Positions 43,201 through 47,290 of a stretch of DNA of 64,000 nt are shown here, piece after piece. The notes beneath the pieces are model-generated. The model saw nothing but the letters and a program-made list of their open reading frames with translations, was not told the DNA's origin and did no database searches. Every line of letters begins with the position of its first letter. Position 1 is the stretch's first letter. The position numbers were made by a program, and so were the translations under genes. This DNA is from Castor canadensis (taxonomy: Eukaryota; Chordata; Mammalia; Rodentia; Castoridae), in NCBI RefSeq assembly GCF_047511655.1, contig NC_133392.1:28444001-28508000 (forward strand), in the 5' to 3' direction.

Positions 43201-45484
43201 TTTACTGATATCTCCAGTGACTGGCATAAAATAGCACTGAAATAGAAATTTTCTGAACAATGGAAGTTATAAAAATGAAGCAAAACTTGAACAGATTCTC
43301 ATAACAAGAATAGCAGATGACAGAATGTCAGTATGAGTGATCTGGCTGATTTGAGGAGACAGTTCAAGAGGAACGTGGTAGGCAAAGGTAGAAAACTAAA
43401 TATCAACCTCACACTACTCTTCTTATATACTATAGTAAGATGCTGCAGTAACAGCAAAAATTGGAATGAGTCTTTCACTAGTGTTTCAAATGTTTCCTTC
43501 TGTATCTAACAATCTTTAAGATATTGGTAAAAATAACATACTACCTGGGAAAAATGAAAAAAGCAACAACAAAACAAAAACCAAAGAGATAAGTTAACAA
43601 GTAAAAAACAACAAAACCCAAATTGCTTGACTTCTGACCAGCACTTGTATTTTTATTTGTTCATGTAGAGTTGCCAGCTATAAAAAGAGAGATAGAGAGC
43701 AAAAAATTAACTTTCTGGCAATTTTTGCTAAAATGTATTAATTTTTGCTGAAAGAATAAGCTGTAGACTACCAGTTTCTCTAAACACTATGAGGCTGAGA
43801 TACTCAATGAAAACCTAAACAATCCAAATTCGAGGATGAGCTCCTCCTGCATCTTGTACACTTTACAGGTCACATTAGAAGAACAATGAACATCTTTACT
43901 GGCTTACTGAGAGTTCACCATGTTTGAAATGTTGGCAGAAAACCTAAGCAGTTATGAGATGGATGTGATAGGTTATGGAAAGAATATATACATTTTTTAC
44001 AGGAAATAAATTAATTCAGTAAATTAACTCTACAGGAGAGCAAAGGAAAAAATGCTAGAGGACGTGCAAAGGGGAGAAAGATGGTGCCTTGTTATTGGTG
44101 GAGAGAGGCAAAAGAACCCAGAAGCAGCTAATTCAAAATAAAACTACACTGAATGTTTTTTACATTAACTACTAAATTTAACACTGTATCTCCCAAAATA
44201 TTAGATTTCAGGTTCTTTTTCAATTAATACATCAGAAACAGAAAAATGTCTTTAGGTAAAACACGTAAGTAACCTGTAAAAATAACCATGAATGTAACAT
44301 TCTGGAGGTGCTAGTTTCCCAGATTCATATGCACAGAAATGTCCATTACTTATTTACAACTGGCTAAAGAAATTATAACAGCTTCACTAACCCTTATCTG
44401 AAACTTCTGGGGCTGAATGTGAATTCTGAATTTATTTTGAATTTACTGGATTTTTAGAAAGGGGATAACTTGAATATATTATGTAAAGCTCCCAGTGGGG
44501 TTTGGTACTGCAACCTGTAATCAAACATATTAATATTTCTCCTACAAAACTTGTGCTAAATTTACTGAAAACGTTTGGCTTTCATAGCTTCCTGGCTTTC
44601 AGAATTAAGATAAAGGATTGTGGACCTGCACCCACAATATTAGAACATGAATTTACATGTTACAAGCATTTAAACTTAAAATAAAAGACAGTACCAAGTG
44701 AGTAGAGAATTTAAACATGTTTTATTGTAAGATGATATAGTTTGATGAAACGCCCCATCTCATTACATAGCCCCCACAAAAGTCTGTACAAAAAACAACA
44801 AAAAAACCCCTGGGCTCTTGGAGAGGCATAAAGTTACTGCAAGAGAAAACAATCATAGTTTAAGTCTGCACGTTCTTTTATGTATGAGTTATCAAGGACA
44901 TTAAACTTTTAAGTAATTCATGTGTTTCCCGCATTACATCTTACGTAATTTGACCTACCATTTAGAAAAGGTTCACACTACTAAACCCCTAGGATCAGAA
45001 CTGAAAATGTACAGAAAACAATCTAAATATGCATCAAGAACGAAGGGCCCCAGGTAAAGCTCTCCAAGAGGACAAAAAAAAAAAAAATCACGTTCCACCT
45101 AAAGTGAGCTCTCCATGGCCACCCAGGCCGTGGTCAGCAGAACCAGAGCAGCTCTTAGGCTATAGAAAAAGAAACTTCAACTCCCAGAAGCCCCGCGCGG
45201 AGGCGGGGCGAGGGCTTGCAGGCCCCGGAACCCAAGGCCTGAGCTCGCGGAGGATGGCGGGAACTGAAGAGCGGCGGTCCACAGTCCTCCCCTCGTACCC
45301 TTGCCCCCGCGACCCGGCCCCTTCTGAACCCCACTGCACGGTACCTGTCCCCGGGACTCTCTGCTCTCTTTCTCGCTGCAGCAGGGGCGGTACTACCGGG
45401 TCTCAGATGGCAGCGCGGGGGCGACGACCCCGGGGCTGGGGACGAGGGGAAACCTGGCCTAGCGAGCATGCAGCGCCTTGTCAT
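5825..45484 (-). CDS. SLF2: SLF2 (FAM178A), SMC5-SMC6 complex localization factor 2; 20 coding exons
   Basis: The joined exons (listed separately) give 3498 bp, 1165 residues plus stop, against about 1173 in human as I remember it. Identification rests on near-continuous identity to remembered human SLF2, e.g. MTRRCM at the start, the acidic [14 protein letters not shown] stretch and the HDFWVPDS end. Known role: a nuclear adaptor that, with SLF1, links RAD18 at damaged chromatin to SMC5/6; its C-terminal half forms the Nse6-like helical part that pairs with SLF1 or SIMC1. Seen here: residues 1-650 are Ser/Lys-rich and low-complexity (probably disordered), with a basic KRKR at 336-339 and an acidic patch at about 592-614. 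From about 700 on the protein is helical in character and strongly conserved. PIP-box-like motifs lie at 48-55 and 1154-1161. No frameshift, premature stop or missing exon was found. Human loss-of-function variants cause Atelis syndrome (established knowledge). Confidence 0.97.
5980..6068 (-). repeat. ID-type SINE
   Basis: Well-preserved reverse ID element after a T-run: GATCGAACCCAGGGCC, GCTAGGCAAGCGCT and GTTACATCCCAGCCCC. The intact A/B-box-like parts point to a young copy. Confidence 0.85.
6455..6625 (-). repeat. MER5A-like hAT-Charlie fragment
   Basis: Reverse fragment: GAGAACTTGTTAGAAATG, CCAGACCTAATGAATCAGAA and TTTGAGAAGTTAC correspond to MER5A as I remember it. Confidence 0.65.
7252..7287 (+). 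repeat. (GT)n microsatellite
   Basis: About 18 GT units within the old L1; likely length-variable. Confidence 0.95.
7595..7857 (+). mobile_element. 5'-truncated young L1 3' end with 12-bp target duplication
   Basis: AAGACTGTGGTC occurs exactly at 7583-7594 and again at 7858-7869. Between them is an L1 3' UTR with a G-rich tract (about 7737-7796), AATAAAAG and an A-tail. The body matches the 3' end of the L1 at 51767-53196, so both belong to one family. It carries no coding sequence. Confidence 0.85.
8055..8705. repeat. SINE cluster in the last SLF2 intron
   Basis: 8055-8158 tRNA-like SINE, reverse. 8213-8405 composite B1 + tRNA-like, forward. 8609-8702 tRNA-like SINE, reverse, ending 50 bp from the exon 19 donor. 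Confidence 0.8.
8752..8820 (-). CDS. SLF2: SLF2 coding exon 19 (residues 1132-1154)
   Basis: 69 nt between acceptor TTTTTAAG|GTGAAAG and donor ACTCAG|GTGGCA. Reads [20 protein letters not shown] then PTQ. A SINE ends about 50 bp beyond its donor. Confidence 0.95.
9300..10170. repeat. SINE cluster between exons 18 and 19
   Basis: 9302-9520 composite, forward. 9550-9655 ID-like, reverse and degraded. 9688-9810 B1, reverse. 9850-9945 B1, forward. 9948-10165 composite, forward. The rest of the intron is unremarkable AT-rich sequence. Confidence 0.75.
10210..10296 (-). CDS. SLF2: SLF2 coding exon 18 (residues 1103-1131)
   Basis: 87 nt between acceptor TTTTACCCAG|AAACAC and donor ACTAAG|GTAAGT; reads [20 protein letters not shown] then DARLFYRTK. 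Near-identical to human. Confidence 0.95.
10500..12830. repeat. Dense SINE cluster between exons 17 and 18
   Basis: 10500-10670 composite, forward. 10690-10785 ID, forward. 11030-11300 degraded composite, reverse. 11345-11430 ID, reverse. 11562-11690 B1, forward. 11824-12158, 12168-12320 and 12322-12420 reverse composite and tRNA-like copies. 12493-12830 composite, forward. Open frames here are SINE-derived. Confidence 0.75.
13125..13202 (-). CDS. SLF2: SLF2 coding exon 17 (residues 1077-1102)
   Basis: 78 nt between acceptor TTTAATAG|GCATATT and donor CAACGG|GTAGGT. Reads [20 protein letters not shown] then FSSGQR. The intron to exon 16 is only 168 bp, the shortest in the gene. Confidence 0.95.
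13372..13503 (-). CDS. SLF2: SLF2 coding exon 16 (residues 1033-1076)
   Basis: 132 nt (phase 0 both ends) between acceptor CTTAATAG|GTATCAG and donor AAGCAG|GTATCT. Reads [20 protein letters not shown], then a Lys-rich stretch and SLHLELEKQ. Confidence 0.95.
13760..14290 (+). repeat. Composite SINE and L1-tail-like fragment
   Basis: 13765-13935 is a 5'-truncated forward composite SINE. About 14190-14285 resembles a short 3' tail (AATGTTACAATGTATCCCC, AATATAATATAATAAAAA) related to the piece at 39545-39680. Nothing else recognised up to exon 15. Confidence 0.5.
14775..14862 (-). CDS. SLF2: SLF2 coding exon 15 (residues 1003-1032)
   Basis: 88 nt between acceptor AATTACAG|GCAATTG and donor CTTCAG|GTATAA. 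Reads [20 protein letters not shown] then [10 protein letters not shown]. Confidence 0.95.
15265..15400 (+). repeat. B1-like SINE
   Basis: GGTGGCACATGCCTATAATTCCAG, then a degraded B1 body and an A-rich tail. Confidence 0.7.
15461..15558 (-). CDS. SLF2: SLF2 coding exon 14 (residues 971-1002)
   Basis: 98 nt between acceptor TTTTTTTCAG|GTGCATG and donor GGAAG|GTATTG; reads [20 protein letters not shown] then [14 protein letters not shown]1 lies about 60 bp beyond the donor, in the following intron. Confidence 0.95.
15772..15960 (-). pseudogene. Possible retrocopy 3' end of unknown parent
   Basis: On the minus strand, AATAAATTGTGCTTCTCC runs into a 13-base A-tail at 15772-15784, like a processed mRNA 3' end. 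The upstream boundary and parent are not recognised and no clear target duplication was found. It could also be a LINE tail. Confidence 0.35.
16730..16906 (-). CDS. SLF2: SLF2 coding exon 13 (residues 912-970)
   Basis: 177 nt (59 codons, phase 0 both ends) ending at ACAAAG|GTAACA. Reads [20 protein letters not shown] then a hydrophobic helical run [17 protein letters not shown]. The acceptor GTGTCAAAG|TTTC is weak: purines precede the AG and the pyrimidine tract is broken, so regulated skipping is conceivable and would keep the frame. Confidence 0.95.
17508..17610 (-). CDS. SLF2: SLF2 coding exon 12 (residues 877-911)
   Basis: 103 nt between acceptor CTTAATAG|TTCTGAA and donor GTTAAG|GTAGGA. 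Reads [16 protein letters not shown], a variable linker, then [15 protein letters not shown], which is strongly conserved. Confidence 0.94.
17705..18195 (-). repeat. B1, composite and tRNA-like SINEs
   Basis: 17705-17826 B1 with the 7SL-type GAGATGGGG start and GTGACAGATGCATACC. 17834-18035 composite. 18118-18195 shortened tRNA-like SINE. All reverse. Confidence 0.75.
18300..18485 (+). repeat. MIR element
   Basis: Forward MIR: ACAACCTTGGGCAAGTTTAA, CTTGTAAAATGGTAATG and CTTAGAACAGCATGTGACAT. Confidence 0.8.
18565..18690 (+). repeat. B1-like SINE
   Basis: TCTATAATCCCAGCTACTTGG, CAGTCTGGGCAACATAGTAAG and an A-tail. Confidence 0.8.
19627..19799 (+). mobile_element. Retroposed GC-rich sequence of unknown origin
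   Basis: A 173-bp block, much richer in G and C than its AT-rich intron. It ends in an A-run (19793-19802) and is flanked by near-identical 10-bp sequences: AAAATGATGG at 19617-19626 and AAAGTGATGG at 19800-19809. This is the signature of L1-driven retroposition. The insert is open in one frame but I recognise neither protein nor RNA in it. Confidence 0.55.
20060..20950 (-). repeat. B1, ID and composite SINEs
   Basis: 20060-20200 B1. 20418-20510 ID (GGGATAGAACCCAGGACC). 20510-20810 composite with a T-run start. 20810-20950 further B1 (TATGTAGCCCAGGTTGG). The 144-residue open frame at 20556-20990 is SINE sequence. Confidence 0.8.
20950..21990. other. AT-rich intron DNA, no element recognised
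   Basis: No gene or repeat recognised; old degraded LINE sequence is possible. Confidence 0.4.
21993..22134 (-). CDS. SLF2: SLF2 coding exon 11 (residues 830-876)
   Basis: 142 nt between acceptor TAAACAG|ATACTTTC and donor CTACT|GTAAGT; reads [20 protein letters not shown] then [20 protein letters not shown]. Near-identical to human over most of its length; the last residues (NEDSLL) are less conserved. Confidence 0.94.
22212..22735 (-). repeat. B1 and composite SINE
   Basis: 22212-22330 B1 (CTAGCCCAAGATGACC, CCTCCCAAGTACTGGG). 22518-22735 full composite with GGTGGTACTAGGGTTTGAAC and GAGTAGCTAGGAATACAGG. Confidence 0.85.
23224..23299 (-). CDS. SLF2: SLF2 coding exon 10 (residues 805-829)
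   Basis: 76 nt between acceptor TTTTGACAG|ATGATG and donor AAATG|GTAAGT; reads [20 protein letters not shown] and ITIRN. The alternating hydrophobic pattern fits a helix of the loader domain. Confidence 0.94.
23384..23955. repeat. B1 (forward) and composite SINE (reverse)
   Basis: 23384-23480 short forward B1 with A-tail (GGTGCGGTGGTACATGCCTG). 23635-23955 reverse composite with internal extra sequence. Confidence 0.75.
24185..26165. repeat. SINE cluster between exons 9 and 10
   Basis: 24185-24290 B1-like, reverse. 24595-24790 composite, forward, with a long A-tail. 24810-24920 B1, forward. 24945-25020 ID-like, forward. 25765-25870 B1, reverse. 25940-26165 composite, forward, well preserved with a poly-A tail. 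25030-25750 holds nothing I recognise. Confidence 0.75.
26860..28800. repeat. tRNA-like SINEs and composite SINE
   Basis: 26860-26955 and 27990-28080 are forward tRNA-like monomers (GGCTCAAGTGGTAGAGCACC; GAGTTCAAATCCCAGGACTACC). 28508-28800 is a reverse composite. 26955-27990 and 28080-28500 show no gene or clear repeat. Confidence 0.75.
28987..29089 (-). CDS. SLF2: SLF2 coding exon 9 (residues 770-804)
   Basis: 103 nt between acceptor TTTTTTCAG|ATCAGG and donor TTTCGG|GTAAGA. Encodes [20 protein letters not shown] followed by [14 protein letters not shown]. Highly conserved helical-repeat-like sequence. Confidence 0.95.
29090..30298. repeat. Intron 8 sequence with B1, ID and tRNA-like SINE
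   Basis: 29835-29945 B1, reverse (CACCCTGTAGCCCAGGCTGA). 29960-30020 short ID remnant, forward. 30200-30298 tRNA-like SINE, reverse. At about 30162-30180 a 10-bp motif (GGGTACACTG) is tandemly duplicated. 29090-29830 is otherwise unrecognised. Confidence 0.65.
30347..30514 (-). CDS. SLF2: SLF2 coding exon 8 (residues 714-769)
   Basis: 168 nt between acceptor TTTCAG|GGAATTTC and donor CTGAA|GTAAGT; reads [20 protein letters not shown], and further on [16 protein letters not shown]. It is nearly identical to remembered human SLF2, marking the start of the folded SMC5/6-loader region. Symmetric phase 2. Confidence 0.95.
30896..31018 (-). CDS. SLF2: SLF2 coding exon 7 (residues 673-713)
   Basis: 123 nt between acceptor TTCTCAG|GCTAG and donor CACAG|GTATAG. 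It reads [18 protein letters not shown], then an acidic [13 protein letters not shown]. The helix-forming start suggests a coiled coil continuing from exon 6. Phase 2 at both ends, so skipping would be in frame. Confidence 0.94.
31395..31635 (-). repeat. MIR element
   Basis: Reverse MIR: AACATTTACAGAGCACTTAC, TCACAACCCCCTGTAGTAG and GAGGAAGCAGATTATTAG, diverged. Confidence 0.8.
31727..31825 (+). repeat. tRNA-like SINE
   Basis: Forward monomer: GGGCTGGGGTGTGGAAGTAG, TTCAAACCCCAGTTCTGCC and an A-tail. Confidence 0.8.
32175..33145 (+). repeat. Old L1 3' end, split by a composite SINE
   Basis: L1 ORF2/3'-UTR sequence (GTAAAGGATCTAAACAGACA, GGTGGGAATGTAAAAAGCTT, ATTCATAAGAGCCAAAAAG) broken at 32345-32572 by a reverse composite SINE. 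Diverged, no long frame, no preserved target duplication seen. Confidence 0.75.
33457..33527 (-). CDS. SLF2: SLF2 coding exon 6 (residues 650-672)
   Basis: 71 nt between acceptor TTTTAG|GAACATG and donor AAAG|GTTGGT; reads [18 protein letters not shown] then MEDTQ. It opens the conserved C-terminal half. [11 protein letters not shown] continues into exon 7 as a likely amphipathic helix. Confidence 0.94.
34012..34313. mobile_element. Complete non-autonomous hAT-like element (MITE) with 8-bp target duplication
   Basis: 302 bp beginning CAGTGGTCTCCAAAG and ending TTTGGAGACCACTG, inverted repeats matching at 14 of 15 positions. It is flanked exactly by ATTTACAG at 34004-34011 and 34314-34321; the 8-bp duplication is typical of the hAT superfamily. 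About 34075-34145 repeats variants of AACTTCTAT several times. No transposase. It lies in intron 5 of SLF2. Confidence 0.85.
34375..34455 (-). repeat. tRNA-like SINE
   Basis: Reverse monomer with AGGTTTGAACTCAGGGCCTC and GCTAGGCAGGTG, 140 bp from the exon 5 donor. Confidence 0.8.
34595..35562 (-). CDS. SLF2: SLF2 coding exon 5 (residues 327-649)
   Basis: The longest coding exon, 968 nt, between acceptor TTTTAG|CAGGC and donor TACACA|GTAAGT. It encodes the basic KRKR cluster (336-339), a long Ser/Lys/Thr-rich region, [15 protein letters not shown], and the acidic patch [20 protein letters not shown] (592-611) followed by [10 protein letters not shown]. The acidic Ser-Asp-Glu repeats look like CK2 sites (inference). 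The acceptor reads TTTAGCAG, a NAGNAG pair, so an isoform lacking Ala327 is possible. Confidence 0.96.
36030..36165 (+). repeat. B1-like SINE
   Basis: TGGTTACATGCTTATAATCC, GAGGCCAGCCTGTCTG and an A-rich tail. Confidence 0.8.
36236..37026 (+). repeat. MaLR/MLT1-like LTR, interrupted by two SINEs
   Basis: GGCTGAATTGTGTCCTCC near the start and TTTTGGACTTTCAGCTTCCA, AACTGTGAGACAATAATTTC near the end fit a mammalian MaLR LTR. A tRNA-like SINE (36583-36665) and a B1 (36772-36895) split it. The internal part is too diverged to subtype. Confidence 0.65.
37110..37860. repeat. tRNA-like SINE and three ID-like SINEs
   Basis: 37110-37205 reverse tRNA-like. 37240-37335, 37475-37565 and 37765-37860 forward ID-like (e.g. 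ACAGCTCAGTGGTAGGGCAT, GGGTTTGATCCCCAG). Confidence 0.75.
38115..38725. repeat. B1 pair (reverse, forward) and tRNA-like SINE
   Basis: 38115-38230 reverse B1 and 38240-38400 forward B1 form a close inverted pair that could fold in RNA. A GA-rich tail follows the second. 38650-38725 forward tRNA-like SINE. Confidence 0.75.
39335..39800 (+). repeat. SINE remnant, L1-type 3' tail and B1
   Basis: 39335-39430 degraded SINE. 39540-39680 a G-rich start then AATGTCACAATGAAACCCCC, TACAACTAATATATACTAAC and an A-tail, a short 5'-truncated L1-type 3' end. 39680-39800 B1 forward. Confidence 0.6.
39838..39895 (-). CDS. SLF2: SLF2 coding exon 4 (residues 308-326)
   Basis: Acceptor CTAATAG|GAAAATGG and donor TTCAG|GTAAAA enclose 58 nt reading [19 protein letters not shown]. 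It ends with one base of Ala327. The residues match the human exon in the same phase. Confidence 0.93.
40060..40815. repeat. ID, B1 + ID and B1 SINEs in intron 3
   Basis: 40060-40150 ID, forward. 40385-40565 B1 followed by ID, forward (GGTGTGGTAGTACATGCCTG, GGGATATGTAGCTCAGTGG). 40690-40815 B1, reverse. Confidence 0.75.
41053..41396 (+). repeat. MER5A-like hAT-Charlie element, split by a SINE
   Basis: Starts CAGTGACTCACAAACTTT and ends TTTGAGAACCACTG. Flanking 8-mers ATCTGAAC and CTCTAAAC match at 6 of 8, a decayed hAT duplication. GGGTGGGACCTGAGAATGC is typical MER5A. A reverse composite SINE occupies about 41178-41350. Confidence 0.75.
41605..42341 (-). CDS. SLF2: SLF2 coding exon 3 (residues 62-307)
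   Basis: A 737-nt exon between acceptor ATTTTAG|ATAGAC and donor AACATG|GTATGT. It begins [12 protein letters not shown] and ends SNLSNM. It is rich in Ser, Lys and Arg, with RSPERRKS and a dense [12 protein letters not shown] run, so it is probably a disordered, phosphorylatable linker. It also contains a charged segment that looks helical (around [15 protein letters not shown]). Confidence 0.96.
42358..45170. other. Introns 1-2, SINE-free
   Basis: Apart from exon 2, this 2.8 kb shows no SINE or other repeat that I recognise, against dozens elsewhere. AT-rich, with some A-runs and no coding sequence seen. Confidence 0.5.
42814..42857 (-). CDS. SLF2: SLF2 coding exon 2 (44 nt; residues 47-61, PIP-like motif)
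   Basis: Acceptor TTTTCAG|GAAGC and donor CAAG|GTATGT bound 44 nt that read [15 protein letters not shown] across both junctions. The length is not a multiple of three, so skipping this exon would frameshift. It carries K-Q-S-I-I-D-F-F followed by KP, which resembles the PCNA-binding motif family with Lys in place of the usual first Gln. Confidence 0.94.
45173..45193 (+). promoter_or_regulatory. ZNF143/Staf-like motif in SLF2 intron 1
   Basis: The sequence reads ACTTCAACTCCCAGAAGCC, close to the ZNF143 consensus (ACTACAAYTCCCAGAATGC). It is at the inner edge of the CpG island, about 150 bp into intron 1. ZNF143 sites usually lie close to start sites, so a divergent or alternative start is possible. 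Confidence 0.4.
45345..45484 (-). CDS. SLF2: SLF2 coding exon 1 (residues 1-46)
   Basis: It starts at ATG 45482-45484, giving [10 protein letters not shown], and ends with two bases of codon 47 before a CAG|GTACC donor. An in-frame reading frame extends upstream from 45595, but the codon there is GTG, so MTRRC holds the first in-frame ATG. The start context is GCCGACATGA (G at -3, A at +4). The exon is GC-rich and lies in the CpG island. It encodes a Pro/Ser/Arg-rich segment probably without a fold. Confidence 0.95.
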
Positions 45485-45611
45485 GTCGGCGCCGCTGGCG
45501 ACGGCGGCATGAGCTGTGGCTGGAGAAGTTGGGTGCGTGGTTGCCGTCTTGCTGCTGAGACTCGGGTAGGCTGTCGGAGCAGAGGTGGGCGGCACCCCCT
45601 TCTCTCTTCAT
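45459..45611 (-). promoter_or_regulatory. Second, longer upstream ORF overlapping SLF2 exon 1
   Basis: ATG at 45609-45611 in good context (GCC before, A after) runs 50 codons out of frame past the SLF2 ATG and stops with TAG at 45459. It matters only if transcription starts upstream of 45611; if so it should reduce initiation at the main ATG. The ATG also overlaps a YY1-like ATGGCGG on the other strand. Confidence 0.35.
45481..45510 (-). promoter_or_regulatory. Upstream ORF overlapping the SLF2 start codon (ATGA)
   Basis: An ATG at 45508-45510 opens a nine-codon frame (MPPSPAAPT). Its TGA shares two bases with the SLF2 ATG, giving ATGA at 45481-45484. The start context is weak (C at -3). It lies within the probable 5' UTR. 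Such an overlap could allow reinitiation after termination, or could reduce translation; neither is shown here. Confidence 0.55.
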
Positions 45612-45830
45612 GGCGGTTCTCTCTCTTCGGAAGTGACTCCGGTGTGAGCGGGAAGGAACCTGAGGACCAGCAGGAGGCGGGTCTTACGTGAGGGCTCGCG
45701 TTCTGATTGGATGACATGGAGGCCACTCTGGTGGAGGTGCAATAGGAAGCTGTAGCCTCTCAGGAGGAGGCGGGGTTTCTTGAAGGGGGTGGGGATGAAG
45801 AAAACTGCCCTCCCCAGCCGTCACGTGCGC

Positions 45831-46210
45831 CTAGGGCGCGCGCCTTCGCGTCGCGGCAGGGTCAGCCTTGGCGGGTGCGTGGTGGGGAGAGGGAGGGAAG
45901 ACCGGGCCACCGTGGGCGCTGTGGCAGCTGGCGACACCCGCCTGATCGAAGGCTAGGGATGCGTTTACAGAAGCAGACTCGAGGCTGCAGCTGCCCTCAA
46001 TAAGGATGGCCAACAGTTGGTCTCCTGTGTCACAGTTGTACTTCAGAAATCCCCAGCTGTCCGTTACATCGACATTTGAGCATCTTAGGTCAAAGTGCCA
46101 TAGTGCTGTCACTATTTCCTCAGTACTCTGTTGGGCCAATTTGAAGACTCGGACGGCTTTCGTTAAGTGGTAGTGGTAGGGATTGTCTTTCCTTTTAGAA
46201 GGGAAAAAAA
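45831..46210 (-). other. Open frame upstream of the SLF2 promoter, not identified
   Basis: On the minus strand a frame stays open from about 46210 down to 45831, without a usable ATG (only TTG at 46139). It reads e.g. VRVFKLAQQSTEEIVTALWH. It is less GC-rich than the island it runs into. I do not recognise it: a degraded retrocopy or chance are both possible. Confidence 0.25.
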
Positions 46211-46639
46211 CCCATAGAAATAAAGACAGTTTTCATCGCACAGAAGCGTTTTGTTTCCCACGAGTTATTCATGAAGTTCCCGCAGCATGCTTCCTTGGAG
46301 ACTTTTGGAAGAAACATAGGGTCAGCATTCAATTACCCACATTAAGGGGGACAGCATATGCCTGTAAAAGCTGCCAGCAGTCCCCAGTCCTTTGGAAAGG
46401 GCCTGTGCTTTAGAGACTGTTAGGTTGGGTTTTTCTTATAAATGACTCATCAGAATGTCTCTGAGCCTCAGTTTCCACGTCTATTCAATGGGTATATTGC
46501 TTACTTTTATGGGTAATCATAAATTATAAAAGAAATAAGCAATGTAAATACAGAATTCAATTCTCTTTTGTAATTGGTACTCAGAAAATTATGATTGCCT
46601 TTTCTTTGTTCTCCAGATAGACTCTTGCAGTGAATTTAA

Positions 46640-47160
46640 CGTCTTATAAAAATCTTCCAGACAAGTTGTGGTGGCACAGGCCTGTAATCTTACTGTTGCA
46701 GGATATTCAAGCAGGGAAATGGGACATGGACACCAAGGCAGTTCAGCAGGAGGCAATGTTTTATTGTGCTGTCATAGACTCAGCGGATTCATATCCAAAG
46801 GCTGAGCCCTGAGAATCAAGGGGCCTTACCTTATATACTCTTGCAAGCAGGTTACAGAAGCAAGAAGCAAGGTTTAACCCATATATAGATGCATGCAACT
46901 CTATTGGCTACTTCACTCCCCAGTGATATGTGACCTTCACGTTTAGAGTCTGAAGTTTTCTCTACCTGCTATGTCATCCCCTCCACCGCACCCCCCCCCC
47001 CAGCATTATCAGAACACAGACTTGCTTGTTTCTTTTCTGGTCCTGCTTCCTGCTACACTAGCACTTAAAAGAGTGAGACAGGAGGGGTAAATATTTGGAG
47101 GCCAGCTTGACCTATATAATGAGACCCTGCCTCAAAAACAAACAAAATTCAAAATAAGAC
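46640..47160 (+). repeat. B1-like SINE split by a solo LTR
   Basis: GTGGTGGCACAGGCCTGTAA before and AGCACTTAAAAGAGTGAG plus GAGGCCAGCTTGACC after the LTR together form one B1 with A-rich tail (to about 47150). Confidence 0.75.
46694..47057 (-). mobile_element. Solo LTR of an endogenous retrovirus (class II-like)
   Basis: 364 bp with ends TGTTGCAGG and CCTGCTACA, which are inverted copies at 8 of 9 bases and give the TG...CA ends of an LTR. Flanking CTTAC and CTAGC may be a decayed target duplication. Read on the minus strand it has a TATA box (TATATAA, 46831-46837) and AATAAA (46760-46765) about 70 bp further, plus a poly-G/C run near 46990. No retroviral coding sequence adjoins it. Confidence 0.7.
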
Positions 47161-47219
47161 CTTCCAGAGACAGAGAAAATACTGTTATAATAACTATTAA
47201 TAGCTGCTATTTATTTTTT

Positions 47220-47290
47220 ATTTTGGCAGTACTGGGGTTTGAACTCAAGGCAAGTGATCTACCATTTGAGCCACACCTCCAGCCAGGACC
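47220..47290 (-). repeat. tRNA-like SINE, short
   Basis: Reverse: GCAGTACTGGGGTTTGAACT, then GAGCCACACCTCCAGCC. Confidence 0.75.

Larger units (their letters stand above)
45170..45900. promoter_or_regulatory. CpG-island promoter of SLF2
   Basis: CpG-dense, GC-rich block covering exon 1 and its upstream side, unlike the AT-rich remainder. Factor sites visible by eye: CGGAAGTG (ETS/GABPA type) at 45628-45635; CCAAT on the gene strand at 45706-45710; a GC box GGAGGCGGGG near 45766-45775; the E-box CACGTG at 45822-45827; ATGGCGG (YY1-like) near 45252 and 45610. No TATA box near the expected start. The start site probably lies between about 45600 and 45680 (inference). Confidence 0.85.

Noticed and set aside
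45482..45595. 37-residue N-terminal extension of SLF2
   Set aside because: The in-frame upstream codon at 45595 is GTG, not ATG; human SLF2 begins at the equivalent of 45484.
45029..45691. 220-codon open frame on the plus strand
   Set aside because: It is antisense to SLF2 exon 1 in a CpG island, where stop codons are rare; no splice or homology support.
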